Below are positions 55,699 through 64,000 of a stretch of 64,000 nucleotides of DNA, one piece after another (the first letter of the stretch is position 1; each line of letters starts with the position of its first letter). Source of the stretch: Caballeronia sp. SBC1 (GTDB taxonomy: Bacteria; Pseudomonadota; Gammaproteobacteria; Burkholderiales; Burkholderiaceae); the NCBI RefSeq assembly GCF_011493005.1, contig NZ_CP049159.1:248001-312000 (forward strand). Direction: 5' to 3'. Under the pieces are notes generated by a model. It saw only the letters and a list, made by a program, of their open reading frames with translations. It did not search any database and was not told the DNA's origin. The translations under genes were made by a program, and so were the position numbers.

Positions 55699-56622
55699 AT
55701 GAAATGCGATAGGGAAATAAGAGTCATGCATCACTCAGCCATTGCCGCTTCGCTAGCAGCGTGTCTGTGTCTGGGCTTTGCCCCCCCGCTGCTCGCGGCT
55801 CAGTCGACGGAAACCAACACGATGCACAATCCGTCTGGCACCGCGAACGCAGCCACCAATATGAGGTCCGCGCAGAAATGCCTGAGCGATCTGAGCACCT
55901 TCGACAGCCAGATGCAGAAGGACGGCTACTGGCTCCGCGACTCCAGCTCCGGCTACGGCTATCCGATGTACGGTTACAGCTCCACCGAGCCTGGAGCGTT
56001 GCCCGCCAGCGGCGCCACTGGCGGCGGCACTGTCACCAACCCAGTCGCGGCCGACTACGGGCAAGTGCGACCGGGATACGAGATTCGCACGCTCATTGCC
56101 TCCGCCAACATTCTCGCGCGACGCGGTCAACAGCAAGCGTGTGAGTCAGTGCTCACCGCCACTCGCGGCATCTACAAGGGCTATGCAGCAGATCTGCGCA
56201 ATCGTGATGTGCATAAGATGGACATGCCCGGTTGGCGGAGCAAGCAGATATCGACGGCGCAACCGGTCACAGGTGACAGCAACTCTTTCCGGTCCGATCA
56301 GCTGGTTGGCACCGACGTGGTCAACCCAAAACAAGAGAATCTCGGCAGCGTAAATGATATTGTGATGAATCCGCAAACGGGCAAGATCGCTTACCTGGTG
56401 ATCGGCCGAGGGGGAGTATTTGGGATCGACGAGAAATACGTCCCAGTACCTTGGGCAGCCTTCAAGGCAACCACTGGCACCACCCTTCTGGTGCTCGACA
56501 CTACCAAGAACGATATGGCCGCCGCCCCGCAGGTGAAGGAGGACCAGTTCTCCGCGCATGGCGACTTCGCCCAGCAGAGTCAAAAGGTGGATGACTACTG
56601 GAAAGTGCACCTCACGAAGTGA
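55699..56622 (+). CDS. Secreted PRC-barrel protein, copy 2
   Basis: 307 residues, ATG after AAGGAGACAACATC. Signal peptide at about 10-34, the same two-Cys helical region ([45 protein letters not shown]), a [10 protein letters not shown] tract and a C-terminal PRC barrel ([52 protein letters not shown]). The PRC barrel is the best-conserved part between the two copies, so selection acts there. Likely periplasmic. Confidence 0.85.
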   Translation: MKCDREIRVMHHSAIAASLAACLCLGFAPPLLAAQSTETNTMHNPSGTANAATNMRSAQKCLSDLSTFDSQMQKDGYWLRDSSSGYGYPMYGYSSTEPGALPASGATGGGTVTNPVAADYGQVRPGYEIRTLIASANILARRGQQQACESVLTATRGIYKGYAADLRNRDVHKMDMPGWRSKQISTAQPVTGDSNSFRSDQLVGTDVVNPKQENLGSVNDIVMNPQTGKIAYLVIGRGGVFGIDEKYVPVPWAAFKATTGTTLLVLDTTKNDMAAAPQVKEDQFSAHGDFAQQSQKVDDYWKVHLTK

Positions 56623-57074
56623 GTTCACCGAATGGCAAGGCGCCCCTCCCTTCAGGAAAAGACGCGTCAAAGCGGTTCATCGCCCAATGTAAATTTTGGG
56701 TAAATTTAATCATGCGGCGTAACTCTGGCCTTTGGTGCCGCTGCATCCTTTGCGAGCCAGTCGTTCACTTCAATCTCCGAACGATGAGTGCGTGCGCGTC
56801 TACTTCGACGGGAGGTCGCCAATTTAACTATCTGACTGGCAAACGCAAGACAACCTTCTGAACCTGCTTCCGGAGATGGGTGCCGCGCACGTTGCATTCC
56901 AAGGTCATCAAACGCTGGCTTCATGCCGTTTTGACTCTCTTTAATTAAGGATCGCTTAAGATAGACCACTTAGCCTTGGATTACTCCAGACCACCCGAAG
57001 CGCTACATACGAGATGCGAGGGAGACCCGAGGCTCGCAACAGTCAACCGCACGACCAAGATTCAAGGATTTTCG
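56623..57074. other. Gap without a supportable gene
   Basis: About 450 bp, AT-richer than its neighbours near 56930-56960; no gene recognised. Confidence 0.35.
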
Positions 57075-57215
57075 GTGGAAAGGATTAAGGGCGGCCATTC
57101 TCGATGGGTCATCGAAAGCAGCGTCCTTGCGATGGTGTTGATCGGGTTAGTCGCCGGCACGACAGCCGTGACTTGTGTGTTCGCGGCGGTATTAAAGATT
57201 TCTCACCTGTTCTGA
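57075..57215 (+). CDS. Possible 46-aa single-helix membrane protein
   Basis: GTG start after AAGGATTTTCG. A short basic N-terminus (ERIKGGHSRW) precedes one strong helix (VLAMVLIGLVAGTTAVTCVFAAVL). No family was recognised. The call rests on the helix and ribosome binding site only. Confidence 0.4.
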   Translation: MERIKGGHSRWVIESSVLAMVLIGLVAGTTAVTCVFAAVLKISHLF

Positions 57216-57437
57216 TCGTCGCGGGATGCATTGCAGCGAGCATGCTTTACCGCACGCGATAATAAACACTGGCTCCAGAGGAACTTACAAACGGTACACA
57301 GGAGCGATTCTTGCAACTTTGTACTCAAATAGGGCGATGAGCAGCACGTCCTCTGCGCCGATCCATTGGAGAGGTGAACTGTCGTCTCTCGTTTCAAGCC
57401 ACTATTGTTTGCGAACGCCAACCCTCATTGAGAACCC

Positions 57438-59015
57438 ATGAATCATTACGACGTCGTTGTGATCGGCAGCGGCCCTGGAGGCGCTTCGCTTGCGCACAAG
57501 CTTGCGTCCACCGGCAAACGCATCCTGTTACTGGAGCGCGGCGATTATCTAAAGAGGGAGCCGGCCAACTGGGATTCCAAAACGGTATTCGTCGACGGCA
57601 TGTATCAGACAAGCGAAACATGGTACGGCGGCGATGGGCGCAAGTTTCATCCGGGGCTTCACTACTATGTCGGCGGCAACTCGAAGGTGTACGGAGCCGC
57701 ACTCTTCAGGCTAAGAGAGCGCGACTTCGACGAGCTTCAGCACAAGGCGGGTGTATCACCTGCGTGGCCGCTGAAGTACACCGACTTTGAACCGTATTAC
57801 GGGGAAGCCGAGCGCCTGTTCCACGTCCACGGAGAACGCGGCGAAGACCCGTTCGAGCCGCAATCGAGCACGCCCTTCCCTTACCCGGCTGTGTCCCATG
57901 AGCCGCGCATTCAGGCACTTCACGACTCGCTGGAGCAGGTCGGTTTGCGTCCGTTTCATTTACCGCTTGGCATTCTTCTCGATGAGAAGAACGGCAAGGT
58001 CACACCGACCAGCACATGCATTCGCTGCGACGCTTTTGATGGCTTCCCTTGTCTGCTGAACGGCAAAGCCGACGCTCAGGTCATGTGCGTCGATCCTGCA
58101 CTCGCCGCTTACCCCAATCTCACGCTGATGACCCATGCCTACGTCACCCGGCTTGAGACCAATGCATCAGGGCGAACCATTACCGGTGTGCACGTCGAGC
58201 ATGCGGGCGTGCACGAACGCTACACGGCGGACATCGTCGTGGTCGCTTGCGGCGCACTTTCGTCAGCATTGCTGCTATTGCGCTCCGCTAACGAGCAGCA
58301 TCCGAATGGGCTTGCAAATGGCTCCGATCAGGTCGGCCGCAATTACATGCGGCATAACCAGTCGATCCTGATGGCGCTGATGCGGGAGCCCAACGAGACC
58401 GTGTTCCAGAAAACACTCGCCATCAGCGATTTTTACTTTGGTGCCGATGACTGGGAGTACCCGCTCGGCCTGATCCAGATGTGCGCGACATCTCACGCCG
58501 AGCAGATCCGGGGCGAGGCACTGCCTGAATGGCTCGAATGGCTCCCCGAGATGCCGTTCGAGCAGATGGCCCGGCACTCGATGGATTTCTGGCTATCGAG
58601 CGAAGACCTGCCCCGGCCCGAGAATCGTGTGCGATATGACGGCGAGCGCGTGATCCTGGAAATCGAGGAGGGCAATATGGAAGCGCACCATCGCTTGAAA
58701 AAGAAACTGGAAGGCTTGCTCGGTCACGCTGGCGCTCATTCAATCATGATGGACCGCAGCCTGTATCTCGGCAAGCAAATCCCAGTCGGCGGCACCGCGC
58801 ATCAAGCAGGCACCGCACGCTTCGGTACAGACCCAACCACGTCCGTACTCGACCTCGATTGCAAGGCGCATGAACTCGATAACCTCTACATAACGGACGC
58901 AAGCTTTTTCCCGTCGATCGGCGCGGTTAATCCGACCCTCACCATCATCGCGAACGCGCTGCGCGTAGCCGATCGAATCGGTGAACGTCTCGGCGTCAAG
59001 CCAGTAGCGGCTTGA
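57438..59015 (+). CDS. GMC-family FAD oxidoreductase
   Basis: 525 residues. The dinucleotide motif VVIGSGPGGASLAHKLASTGKRILLLERG opens the protein. C-terminal GGTAHQAGTARFGTDPTTSVLDLDCKAHELDNLYITDASFFPSIGAVNPTLTIIANALRVADRI supplies the flavin-side residues, with the catalytic His region around GGTAH and the Asn of VNPTLT. GMC enzymes oxidise alcohols, sugars or aldehydes; there is no signal peptide, so cytoplasmic or Tat-independent. First gene of a tightly packed five-gene operon (DoxX, cupin, SMP-30, VOC). The substrate is probably a sugar or aldose-type compound, judging from the SMP-30 partner (inference). Confidence 0.92.
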   Translation: MNHYDVVVIGSGPGGASLAHKLASTGKRILLLERGDYLKREPANWDSKTVFVDGMYQTSETWYGGDGRKFHPGLHYYVGGNSKVYGAALFRLRERDFDELQHKAGVSPAWPLKYTDFEPYYGEAERLFHVHGERGEDPFEPQSSTPFPYPAVSHEPRIQALHDSLEQVGLRPFHLPLGILLDEKNGKVTPTSTCIRCDAFDGFPCLLNGKADAQVMCVDPALAAYPNLTLMTHAYVTRLETNASGRTITGVHVEHAGVHERYTADIVVVACGALSSALLLLRSANEQHPNGLANGSDQVGRNYMRHNQSILMALMREPNETVFQKTLAISDFYFGADDWEYPLGLIQMCATSHAEQIRGEALPEWLEWLPEMPFEQMARHSMDFWLSSEDLPRPENRVRYDGERVILEIEEGNMEAHHRLKKKLEGLLGHAGAHSIMMDRSLYLGKQIPVGGTAHQAGTARFGTDPTTSVLDLDCKAHELDNLYITDASFFPSIGAVNPTLTIIANALRVADRIGERLGVKPVAA

Positions 59016-59026
59016 CTGGCGCGAAC

Positions 59027-59515
59027 ATGGATCTTATCAACCTGGTCGCCGCCCCGCTGATCGCACGCGTGTGCCTCGTCGTCATGTTTCCCTTCAGCGG
59101 TCTCGACAAGATCGTGCATTGGAAAGAAGCGCTGCAGCAAGCCGATTCATCGTTCTTGCCCGGCGGCTCAGTGCTATTGGCGCTGGCGATCGTGGTGGAG
59201 TTCGTGACACCGGTCTGCATCGTGGTGGGTTGGCACGATCGCCTTGCCGCCTTCGTTCTCGCAGGGTTTTGCGCGATCACGGCCCTGCTCTATCACCCGT
59301 TCTGGAAATACCCGCACTTCTGGTCCAAAGCCGGCGACGGCCACAGTCACTTCTGGGACTTCCTGAAGAACTTCGGGCTGGCGGGTGGTCTGCTTCTCCT
59401 GGTTGTCGGCGGCGTCCCTCTGAGTGCGTCAGTTATCGTCGCGCAACCGCTCTCGTCGGCGCCTTATGCAGCGTCGGCTGCAGCTGCTTCAGCTCCTGCT
59501 TCCGACACTCCGTGA
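59027..59515 (+). CDS. DoxX-family membrane protein
   Basis: 162 residues from the ATG at 59027, 11 bp after the GMC stop. Four helices. APLIARVCLVVMFPFSGLDKIVHWKEAL is typical DoxX, followed by HPFWKYPHFW..HSHFWDFLKNFGLAGGLLLLV. DoxX proteins are quinone-linked or redox-associated membrane subunits. Together with the GMC flavoprotein it could deliver electrons to the quinone pool. An Ala/Ser-rich tail ends the protein. Confidence 0.88.
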   Translation: MDLINLVAAPLIARVCLVVMFPFSGLDKIVHWKEALQQADSSFLPGGSVLLALAIVVEFVTPVCIVVGWHDRLAAFVLAGFCAITALLYHPFWKYPHFWSKAGDGHSHFWDFLKNFGLAGGLLLLVVGGVPLSASVIVAQPLSSAPYAASAAAASAPASDTP

Positions 59516-59551
59516 TAACTGCTCGCATTCATCTTCCAAGGGAGACGACCC

Positions 59552-60040
59552 ATGCCTGAATCCACCCAACCTGCCTCGGTGCTGGCTCAGCCTGGCAGCG
59601 GACACGACAGTCCAAAAGTCACCTATTGGCACCTGTGGAGCGACAAACACGGCGTCAGTCACCAGACACATTGCGAACTCGACCGCTTCGAATTGAAGGG
59701 CGTGGGTAACGCCGCGCCGCAATGGAACGATCCGCAACCGAGGACCGACACCACCGTAGTGTTCACAGTTCTGCCGGTCGACTGGGTTGGAGAGTGGCAC
59801 GAAAACCCGGCGCCGCAATGGATCGTGCCGATTTCAGGCCGCTGGTGGGTCGAATCGATGGATGGCACGCGTGTTGAGATGGGCCCTGGGGACCTGTCCC
59901 TCGGTGAAGATCAGCGCAGTATCGCCGATGGTGAAAAGCGCAAAGGGCACCGGTCTGGCACGATCGGCGATCAACCGGCGGTCCTCATGACAGTCCAGCT
60001 TCACGTCGAGCCGGTGCATCGGCCGGGGCACTTTCGCTAG
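59552..60040 (+). CDS. Cupin-domain protein
   Basis: 162 residues, ATG after AAGGGAGACGACCC. A single conserved beta-barrel: VTYWHLWSDKHGVSHQTHCELDRFELK, VVFTVLPVDWVGEWHENPAPQWIVPISGRWWVESMDGTRVEMGPGDLSLGEDQRS. The usual metal-binding His/Glu set is only partly present (GEWHENPAPQW), so it may be a non-catalytic or divergent cupin. Third gene of the operon, 36 bp after DoxX. Confidence 0.82.
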   Translation: MPESTQPASVLAQPGSGHDSPKVTYWHLWSDKHGVSHQTHCELDRFELKGVGNAAPQWNDPQPRTDTTVVFTVLPVDWVGEWHENPAPQWIVPISGRWWVESMDGTRVEMGPGDLSLGEDQRSIADGEKRKGHRSGTIGDQPAVLMTVQLHVEPVHRPGHFR

Positions 60041-60051
60041 CGGAGGACGTC

Positions 60052-60954
60052 ATGGATTTCGAGATTGTCGACTCACGCTTTAAGGCGATGGTTCTACCGA
60101 ACGCCCCGCTCGAAAAGCTCGGCGAGGGCTTCAGATGGCTCGAGGGACCTGTATGGTTCGCCGATTTCGATTGTTTGCTGTTCAGCGACTTGCCAAACGA
60201 CCGCATCATGCGCTGGACCGAGTCGGGAGGCATCAGCGTCTTTCGCCAGCCCTCCGGCTTCGCCAACGGTCACACGCGTGACCGACAAGGACGCCTGATC
60301 GGATGCTCGCATCGTCACCGGTGCATCACGCGAACGGAACTGGACGGCAGCATCACGGTGTTGGCCGACCGATATCAAGGCAAACGACTCAATTCACCGA
60401 ACGACGTCATCGTAAAGAGCGACGGTACGATCTGGTTCTCCGATCCACCATACGGCATCCAGACTGACTATGAGGGTGGCAAACAAGCCGCAGAGCTGCC
60501 CGCCTTCGTGTACCGTCTGGTGCCTGAAATTGGAACATTGACCGTCGTATCGGAAGCTTTCACAGGACCCAATGGACTGTGTTTTTCCCCGGACGAATCT
60601 CTTCTATACGTTTCGGAAAGCGGCTTGCAGTTCGACTCATCGCCGGTGCAGCACATCAGCGTCATAGACCTTGCTGATGGCGGCGCACGCTGCTCGGAAC
60701 CCCGTTTGTTTCATAAGGTCGAGCCGGGCTTCGCCGACGGGTTTCGTTGCGACGAGGAAGGCAACCTGTGGACGAGCGCCGCGGACGGCGTGCACTGCGT
60801 CGCGCCGTCGGGAGACTTGCTCGGAAAGATACGGGTGCCGTCTACGGTCTCGAACCTGACGTTTGGCGGCCGAAATCGAAGTCGGCTGTTTATCTGCGCC
60901 TCGCATACGCTTTTTGCGGTCTATACCAACCGGCGAGGGGCTCAGCGGCCATGA
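60052..60954 (+). CDS. SMP-30/gluconolactonase/LRE-like lactonase
   Basis: 300 residues, six-bladed propeller. FRWLEGPVWFADFDCLLFSDLPNDRIMRW, FANGHTRDRQGRLIGCSHRHRCITR, LNSPNDVIVKSDGTIWFSDPPYGI and GPNGLCFSPDE with later DGFRCDEEGNLW give the acidic and Asn metal ligands of sugar lactonases. It would hydrolyse the lactone made by the upstream oxidoreductase. GGAGGACGTC precedes the ATG. Its stop overlaps the VOC start (ATGA). Confidence 0.92.
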   Translation: MDFEIVDSRFKAMVLPNAPLEKLGEGFRWLEGPVWFADFDCLLFSDLPNDRIMRWTESGGISVFRQPSGFANGHTRDRQGRLIGCSHRHRCITRTELDGSITVLADRYQGKRLNSPNDVIVKSDGTIWFSDPPYGIQTDYEGGKQAAELPAFVYRLVPEIGTLTVVSEAFTGPNGLCFSPDESLLYVSESGLQFDSSPVQHISVIDLADGGARCSEPRLFHKVEPGFADGFRCDEEGNLWTSAADGVHCVAPSGDLLGKIRVPSTVSNLTFGGRNRSRLFICASHTLFAVYTNRRGAQRP

Positions 60955-61871
60955 ACGTCGGACACGTCAATCGCATTGTGCAAATCAGCCGCAACGTTAC
61001 GGAACTGGGCCGCAGCGTTGCTTTCTACCAAGAACGCCTCGGCTTTCAGCCAAGTGGCCCGGTGTTCAGGATGGAAGATGCGTTGGTCGATCTGCTCGGC
61101 TTCGGACACCACGCAGTGAACGTGCAGCGCTTGCGACTTGGGACGCAAGAACTCGAACTCGTGGAAGCCGGTCCGCACGCGCGCCCATACCCGCTAAACA
61201 GCACGTCGGCTGACCTCTGGTTTCAGCATTTCGCGATATGTTGCAATAACATCCAAAACGCAGTTCGGCAGCTTTATCGACCCGACAGCACATCTGTCTT
61301 GCCGGCAGCGATATCTGGTCGACCAGGCGTGGTCCACTCGCCGATACGGTTACCGGCGAACAGTGGCGGCGCCACGGCTTTCAAGTTCCGCGATCCCGAC
61401 GGCCATCCGGTAGAATTGATCCAGTTTCCCGGCGATACCGGTGCGCGGCAGGCTTTTAACGGCAAAATAGATCACTCCGCGATCAGCATATCCAATGTTG
61501 AAGCGAGCGTTGATTTCTATACCGGCATTTTGGGTCTGACGGTCGGTACTCATCAGACAAATTCGGGACACGAGCAAGGAATCCTCGACGCCTTGCATGA
61601 TGCAGTGGTCGAAGTGGTTGCACTTCGGACGTTTCCGCAAATGTCGCCTCACATCGAACTTCTCGGCTATCGCAGTCCGGTTGGAACCGCGCTCAGGCAC
61701 GTTGCCAGCCCCACCGACATCGCGAGCGACAGGCTAGTCTTGCATTTGAATGGTTTGCGCGGTGTCGTGGCGGCACTAAACGCTTCGTCTCAAGTTGTCA
61801 GACTGGTTTCGCATGAATCAGCGGCGCTGATTCGCGACCCCGATGGTCACCTTCTCATGCTGATCGAGTAA
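60951..61871 (+). CDS. VOC-superfamily (glyoxalase/dioxygenase fold) protein
   Basis: 306 residues with two VOC modules. Module 1 (about 5-155) opens VNRIVQISRNVTELGRSVAFYQERLGF and ends AFKFRDPDGHPVELIQFP. Module 2 (about 165-305) has IDHSAISISNVEASVDFYTGILGLTVG and ends LIRDPDGHLLMLIE. The paired H/E-type metal ligands at module starts and ends look only partly kept. The reaction may be epimerisation, isomerisation or ring opening. Translation is coupled to the SMP-30 gene; last gene of the operon. Confidence 0.88.
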   Translation: MNVGHVNRIVQISRNVTELGRSVAFYQERLGFQPSGPVFRMEDALVDLLGFGHHAVNVQRLRLGTQELELVEAGPHARPYPLNSTSADLWFQHFAICCNNIQNAVRQLYRPDSTSVLPAAISGRPGVVHSPIRLPANSGGATAFKFRDPDGHPVELIQFPGDTGARQAFNGKIDHSAISISNVEASVDFYTGILGLTVGTHQTNSGHEQGILDALHDAVVEVVALRTFPQMSPHIELLGYRSPVGTALRHVASPTDIASDRLVLHLNGLRGVVAALNASSQVVRLVSHESAALIRDPDGHLLMLIE

Positions 61872-62717
61872 GGGCTCGGTTGTCGCAAAGAGCGTGGCAC
61901 TTGTGCAGCGTCGATTGAGGTTTGGACCGCCCGATCGACGTCGTGTCGCAAGACCTCTGAAGGCTACGCTTATGAAAAACATACTCACTCATTTTGGCGC
62001 TTCGGTTGATTGCTAAGCGCGTAGTCTGGAGCAATCGCCCGCGCGAGCATATTTGGACGCTGCGATTTGACGCAGGTAGCGACGTCCTGCCCGAAATAAC
62101 TGTAGGGAAAACCATAGAACGCCCCTTCCTTCGCGGCGGTCATGCAGCTGGGTACCGGCTTGTTGCCGAGGTTGTCGCGTTCGTTGACTCGTTTCGCGCA
62201 AAGGCTCTATCGTTTCCAAATAAGGCTAGCGGGCAGCCAGCGTACGTTTTTCCGATCCGGAAGGCACCGCTAACAGCAGACAAATAAAGACCGCAGCCCC
62301 GGCTGCAGATGGCTGCGTAAAATCGCTGCGTCGGCACGCCTTTCGCCTCAGAATGCAATTCCATACGGGCAACAGACCCGAATTCGACGGGGATTAATCT
62401 AAGTCGAGGGCACACATGTCTAACGTGGCAGTTACCTAGAGGATTCGTACTAATTCCGCTGGCGGCGTTTGACGAAGGATCCTACGCCGCAATGGCCATC
62501 ATTGAGCAGCCGGACCGAAACAAAGAGCATCCGGGATACTTGAGCGTTTCTCAAATCCGGACGCGGCCTATCGCTACGCGGTCGAATGTGGGATGGCCGA
62601 GATAGATCGACGTCAAGATAGCGAGGCCATGAGCAATCCAATTGGAAACCCGCAGGCGATCCTTGCTGGGTCGGTCACACTCAATCTGTAAGCGCAGCCG
62701 CGCAAGCGATCGCGCCG
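61872..62717. other. Long gap without a supportable gene
   Basis: About 850 bp. A short plus-strand trace near 62480-62590 (AFDEGSYAAMAIIEQPDRNKEHPGYLS) may be decayed coding sequence but was not assigned. Confidence 0.35.
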
Positions 62718-62869
62718 ACCGAATCTTGGGTAGGCATTGTGGTGGGTTCGTTTGTGCTCGTGTTCGCGGCGATTTTGTAGCTGGTCACTATCGTCGCGAA
62801 CATCGTCGGCAGCGGCTATTCAGGAATCCGCTCCACACTTTCATTGGGTACGACAGTCACGAAGGTTGA
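62718..62869 (+). pseudogene. Third copy of the 52-aa membrane microprotein, frameshifted
   Basis: TESWVGIVVGSFVLVFAAIL, then in the next frame VAGHYRREHRRQRLFRNPLH, matching TDLWVGIMVGSFGLAVATLLVISHYRREWMRRRLL of the gene at 3046. One missing base near 62777 creates TAG at the end of the helix. No start codon or ribosome binding site remains at the expected place. Confidence 0.7.
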
Positions 62870-63409
62870 CGTCCGGAGTTGACGCCACGAAGAATCGAAT
62901 AGGACCGAAGGACTGGTTGGGACCTTGAATCACCGATCCTGAAAAAATGTCTGAGCTTAACAAGCTCGAGAATTGAATGAGGCTTGAGTCAGCGGATTTC
63001 ATAGAGCCCGCAGCAAATGATTCTGCAATAAGGTCGAATGCAGTGGAGCTGCAGCCCATCATCTTCGTCAGAGCCTCTGAGGACCTGGCGCAAAGGGAGG
63101 CGTTCATGTAGACGTTTTTATTTCGTTCGGACTGCAAGAAAAGTTGTCACCGCCGGGGCTGGAAAGTCCGTCTATGGGTCGGAGACCGGTGACAAAATTA
63201 ATTTTGCGCTACGACAGCAGCGCGTTCAATTGAGATCAAGCGCGATGGGCTCGGCCCGCGTTCACTCTGCGCTAGGCCCATTGACGGAAGCGCACAGATG
63301 TACGCGCGTGTGCATCATGATCAACACACCAAACAGACACGGCAGAAGCCGATGTCCTCAGGCGGTTCGCCCACCAACGTTCCGCGGGCTAGGTCCGGAA
63401 CAGAACTGA
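62870..63409. other. Gap without a supportable gene
   Basis: About 540 bp before the convergent SMP-30 gene at the right edge; nothing recognised. Confidence 0.35.
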
Positions 63410-64000
63410 TCAGTTGAGCATGCAAGGCCGGACAATACCCGTCTCGCCAGGCCGAAGGCGCAGCAGAGAGCCAGCAAGCGGCTCGCTCTGCCGCTGCTCC
63501 AACGTGAGCTTGTCTGTGGAACTTGTCACGTACAGCACGTCGAGTGCCCCGCCTGCGAATGCGCACATAGTCGGTTGGCTCACCGGCAGCGCAATGTCCC
63601 GATCGACCACGCCCGTTGCCGTGTAACGCCGCAAACGGCTCCCGCCGTGCAATGCACACCAATACCCGCCCTGGCTGTCGACGGCCGCGCCATCAGGGAG
63701 GCCAAGCATCGCCGGGATGCGAACGAAGAGATCGCGGGCACCCAGCCGCCCCTTTACCGGGTCGAACGGGAAGGCGAATACCTCTTTCGTTTGGCTATGC
63801 GCCAGATAAAACAAGTGACCGTCCGGGCTCCACGCCATACCGTTGTGCAGTTCGGAAATATCCGCTTCGGGACGCAGGCCACCGGCCAGAGTGAAGCTAT
63901 GCAGGGAAGATTTTTGGGATGGAGCGGCGTGATCCAGCGGGTCAAACATGACGCCTATCCAGAAGCGGCCGGTACTGTCGCAGGCACCCTCGTTGAAGCG
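63410..64000 (-). CDS. SMP-30/gluconolactonase family protein, cut by the window edge
   Basis: The frame runs off the right end; the visible C-terminal ~196 residues begin RFNEGACDSTGRFWIGVMFDP, the N-D-G-ACD propeller motif of sugar lactonases (here NEGACD). LHNGMAWSPDGHLFYLAHS and LGLPDGAAVDSQGGYWCALHGGSRLRRY carry the other metal ligands. A second lactonase within 3 kb of the GMC/SMP-30 operon suggests a larger sugar-acid or lactone pathway continuing past 64 kb. Confidence 0.9.
   Translation of the reverse strand, partial: RFNEGACDSTGRFWIGVMFDPLDHAAPSQKSSLHSFTLAGGLRPEADISELHNGMAWSPDGHLFYLAHSQTKEVFAFPFDPVKGRLGARDLFVRIPAMLGLPDGAAVDSQGGYWCALHGGSRLRRYTATGVVDRDIALPVSQPTMCAFAGGALDVLYVTSSTDKLTLEQRQSEPLAGSLLRLRPGETGIVRPCMLN

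Noticed and set aside
1..64000. tRNA, rRNA, CRISPR array, plasmid origin or prophage genes
   Set aside because: None of the expected patterns (cloverleaf with CCA-side stems, regularly spaced repeats, iterons, integrase or capsid genes) was seen.

Overview
The window looks like accessory DNA from a Burkholderiaceae genome (Paraburkholderia, Caballeronia or Burkholderia). The evidence is the GC-rich codon use, the strong AGGAGG-type ribosome binding sites and the relatives recognised: DUF4142, DUF1840, DUF2934, DUF2945, DUF2231, PRC-barrel proteins, HiPIP, and a Burkholderia-style cfa/tkt/tal/acs set. There are no rRNA or tRNA genes, no CRISPR array and no clear prophage. Gene density is low for a bacterium, and many loci are duplicated or broken.

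Layout. 1-2.2 kb: ECF sigma operon (DUF4142, frameshifted cupredoxin, sigma factor, Cys-rich membrane-anchored protein). 2.7-8.4 kb: small proteins, universal stress protein, MarR, ClC chloride channel, cysM, DUF1840. 8.8-17 kb: orphan OmpR-type regulator, DUF2934, SsuABC-like ABC transporter, HPP-CBS membrane protein. 17.4-19.3 kb: LysR regulator and a second MarR-ClC copy whose ClC is truncated, followed by a candidate structured RNA with an intrinsic terminator. 19.7-24.1 kb: second DUF1840, second small-protein/USP module (decayed), HiPIP, and a TDT-type transporter split by one amber codon. 24.2-27 kb: acs and satP for acetate uptake and activation. 27-31.4 kb: a graveyard of IS fragments and gene shards. 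31.7-34 kb: amylo-alpha-1,6-glucosidase. 34.5-36.6 kb and 54.5-56.6 kb: two copies of a two-gene PRC-barrel module. 37.2-47.5 kb: CsbD relic, glycosyltransferase, Nramp-like transporter, cfa, transketolase, transaldolase. 48.8-53.4 kb: PAS histidine kinase and NarL-type regulator, DUF2231 relic, Rieske-FAD reductase, DUF2945. 57.4-61.9 kb: five-gene oxidoreductase operon (GMC, DoxX, cupin, SMP-30, VOC). The right edge cuts a second SMP-30 gene.

The main unifying signal is a 19-bp palindrome, TATATCAyr-N-CrTGATrTA. It appears at least eight times, plus one weaker copy, usually 80-250 bp upstream of a start codon. Genes so marked include the small two-helix membrane proteins, both DUF1840 genes, satP-acs, the debranching enzyme, the divergent cfa/tkt pair and a USP relic. 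This suggests one regulator controlling a dispersed stress/energy-starvation regulon covering acetate salvage, glycogen breakdown, pentose-phosphate shuffling, membrane cyclopropanation and stress proteins. A second, related palindrome type (half-site TATATGTCA) lies at marR1, at the HPP gene and at a small unknown gene, and may be the MarR site. A third shared leader, built around AGTCA-N8-TGACT, precedes both PRC-barrel modules and the gene just after the two-component system. The general flavour recalls low-oxygen/stress-survival loci known from Burkholderia; that comparison is inference from gene content, not a demonstrated homology.
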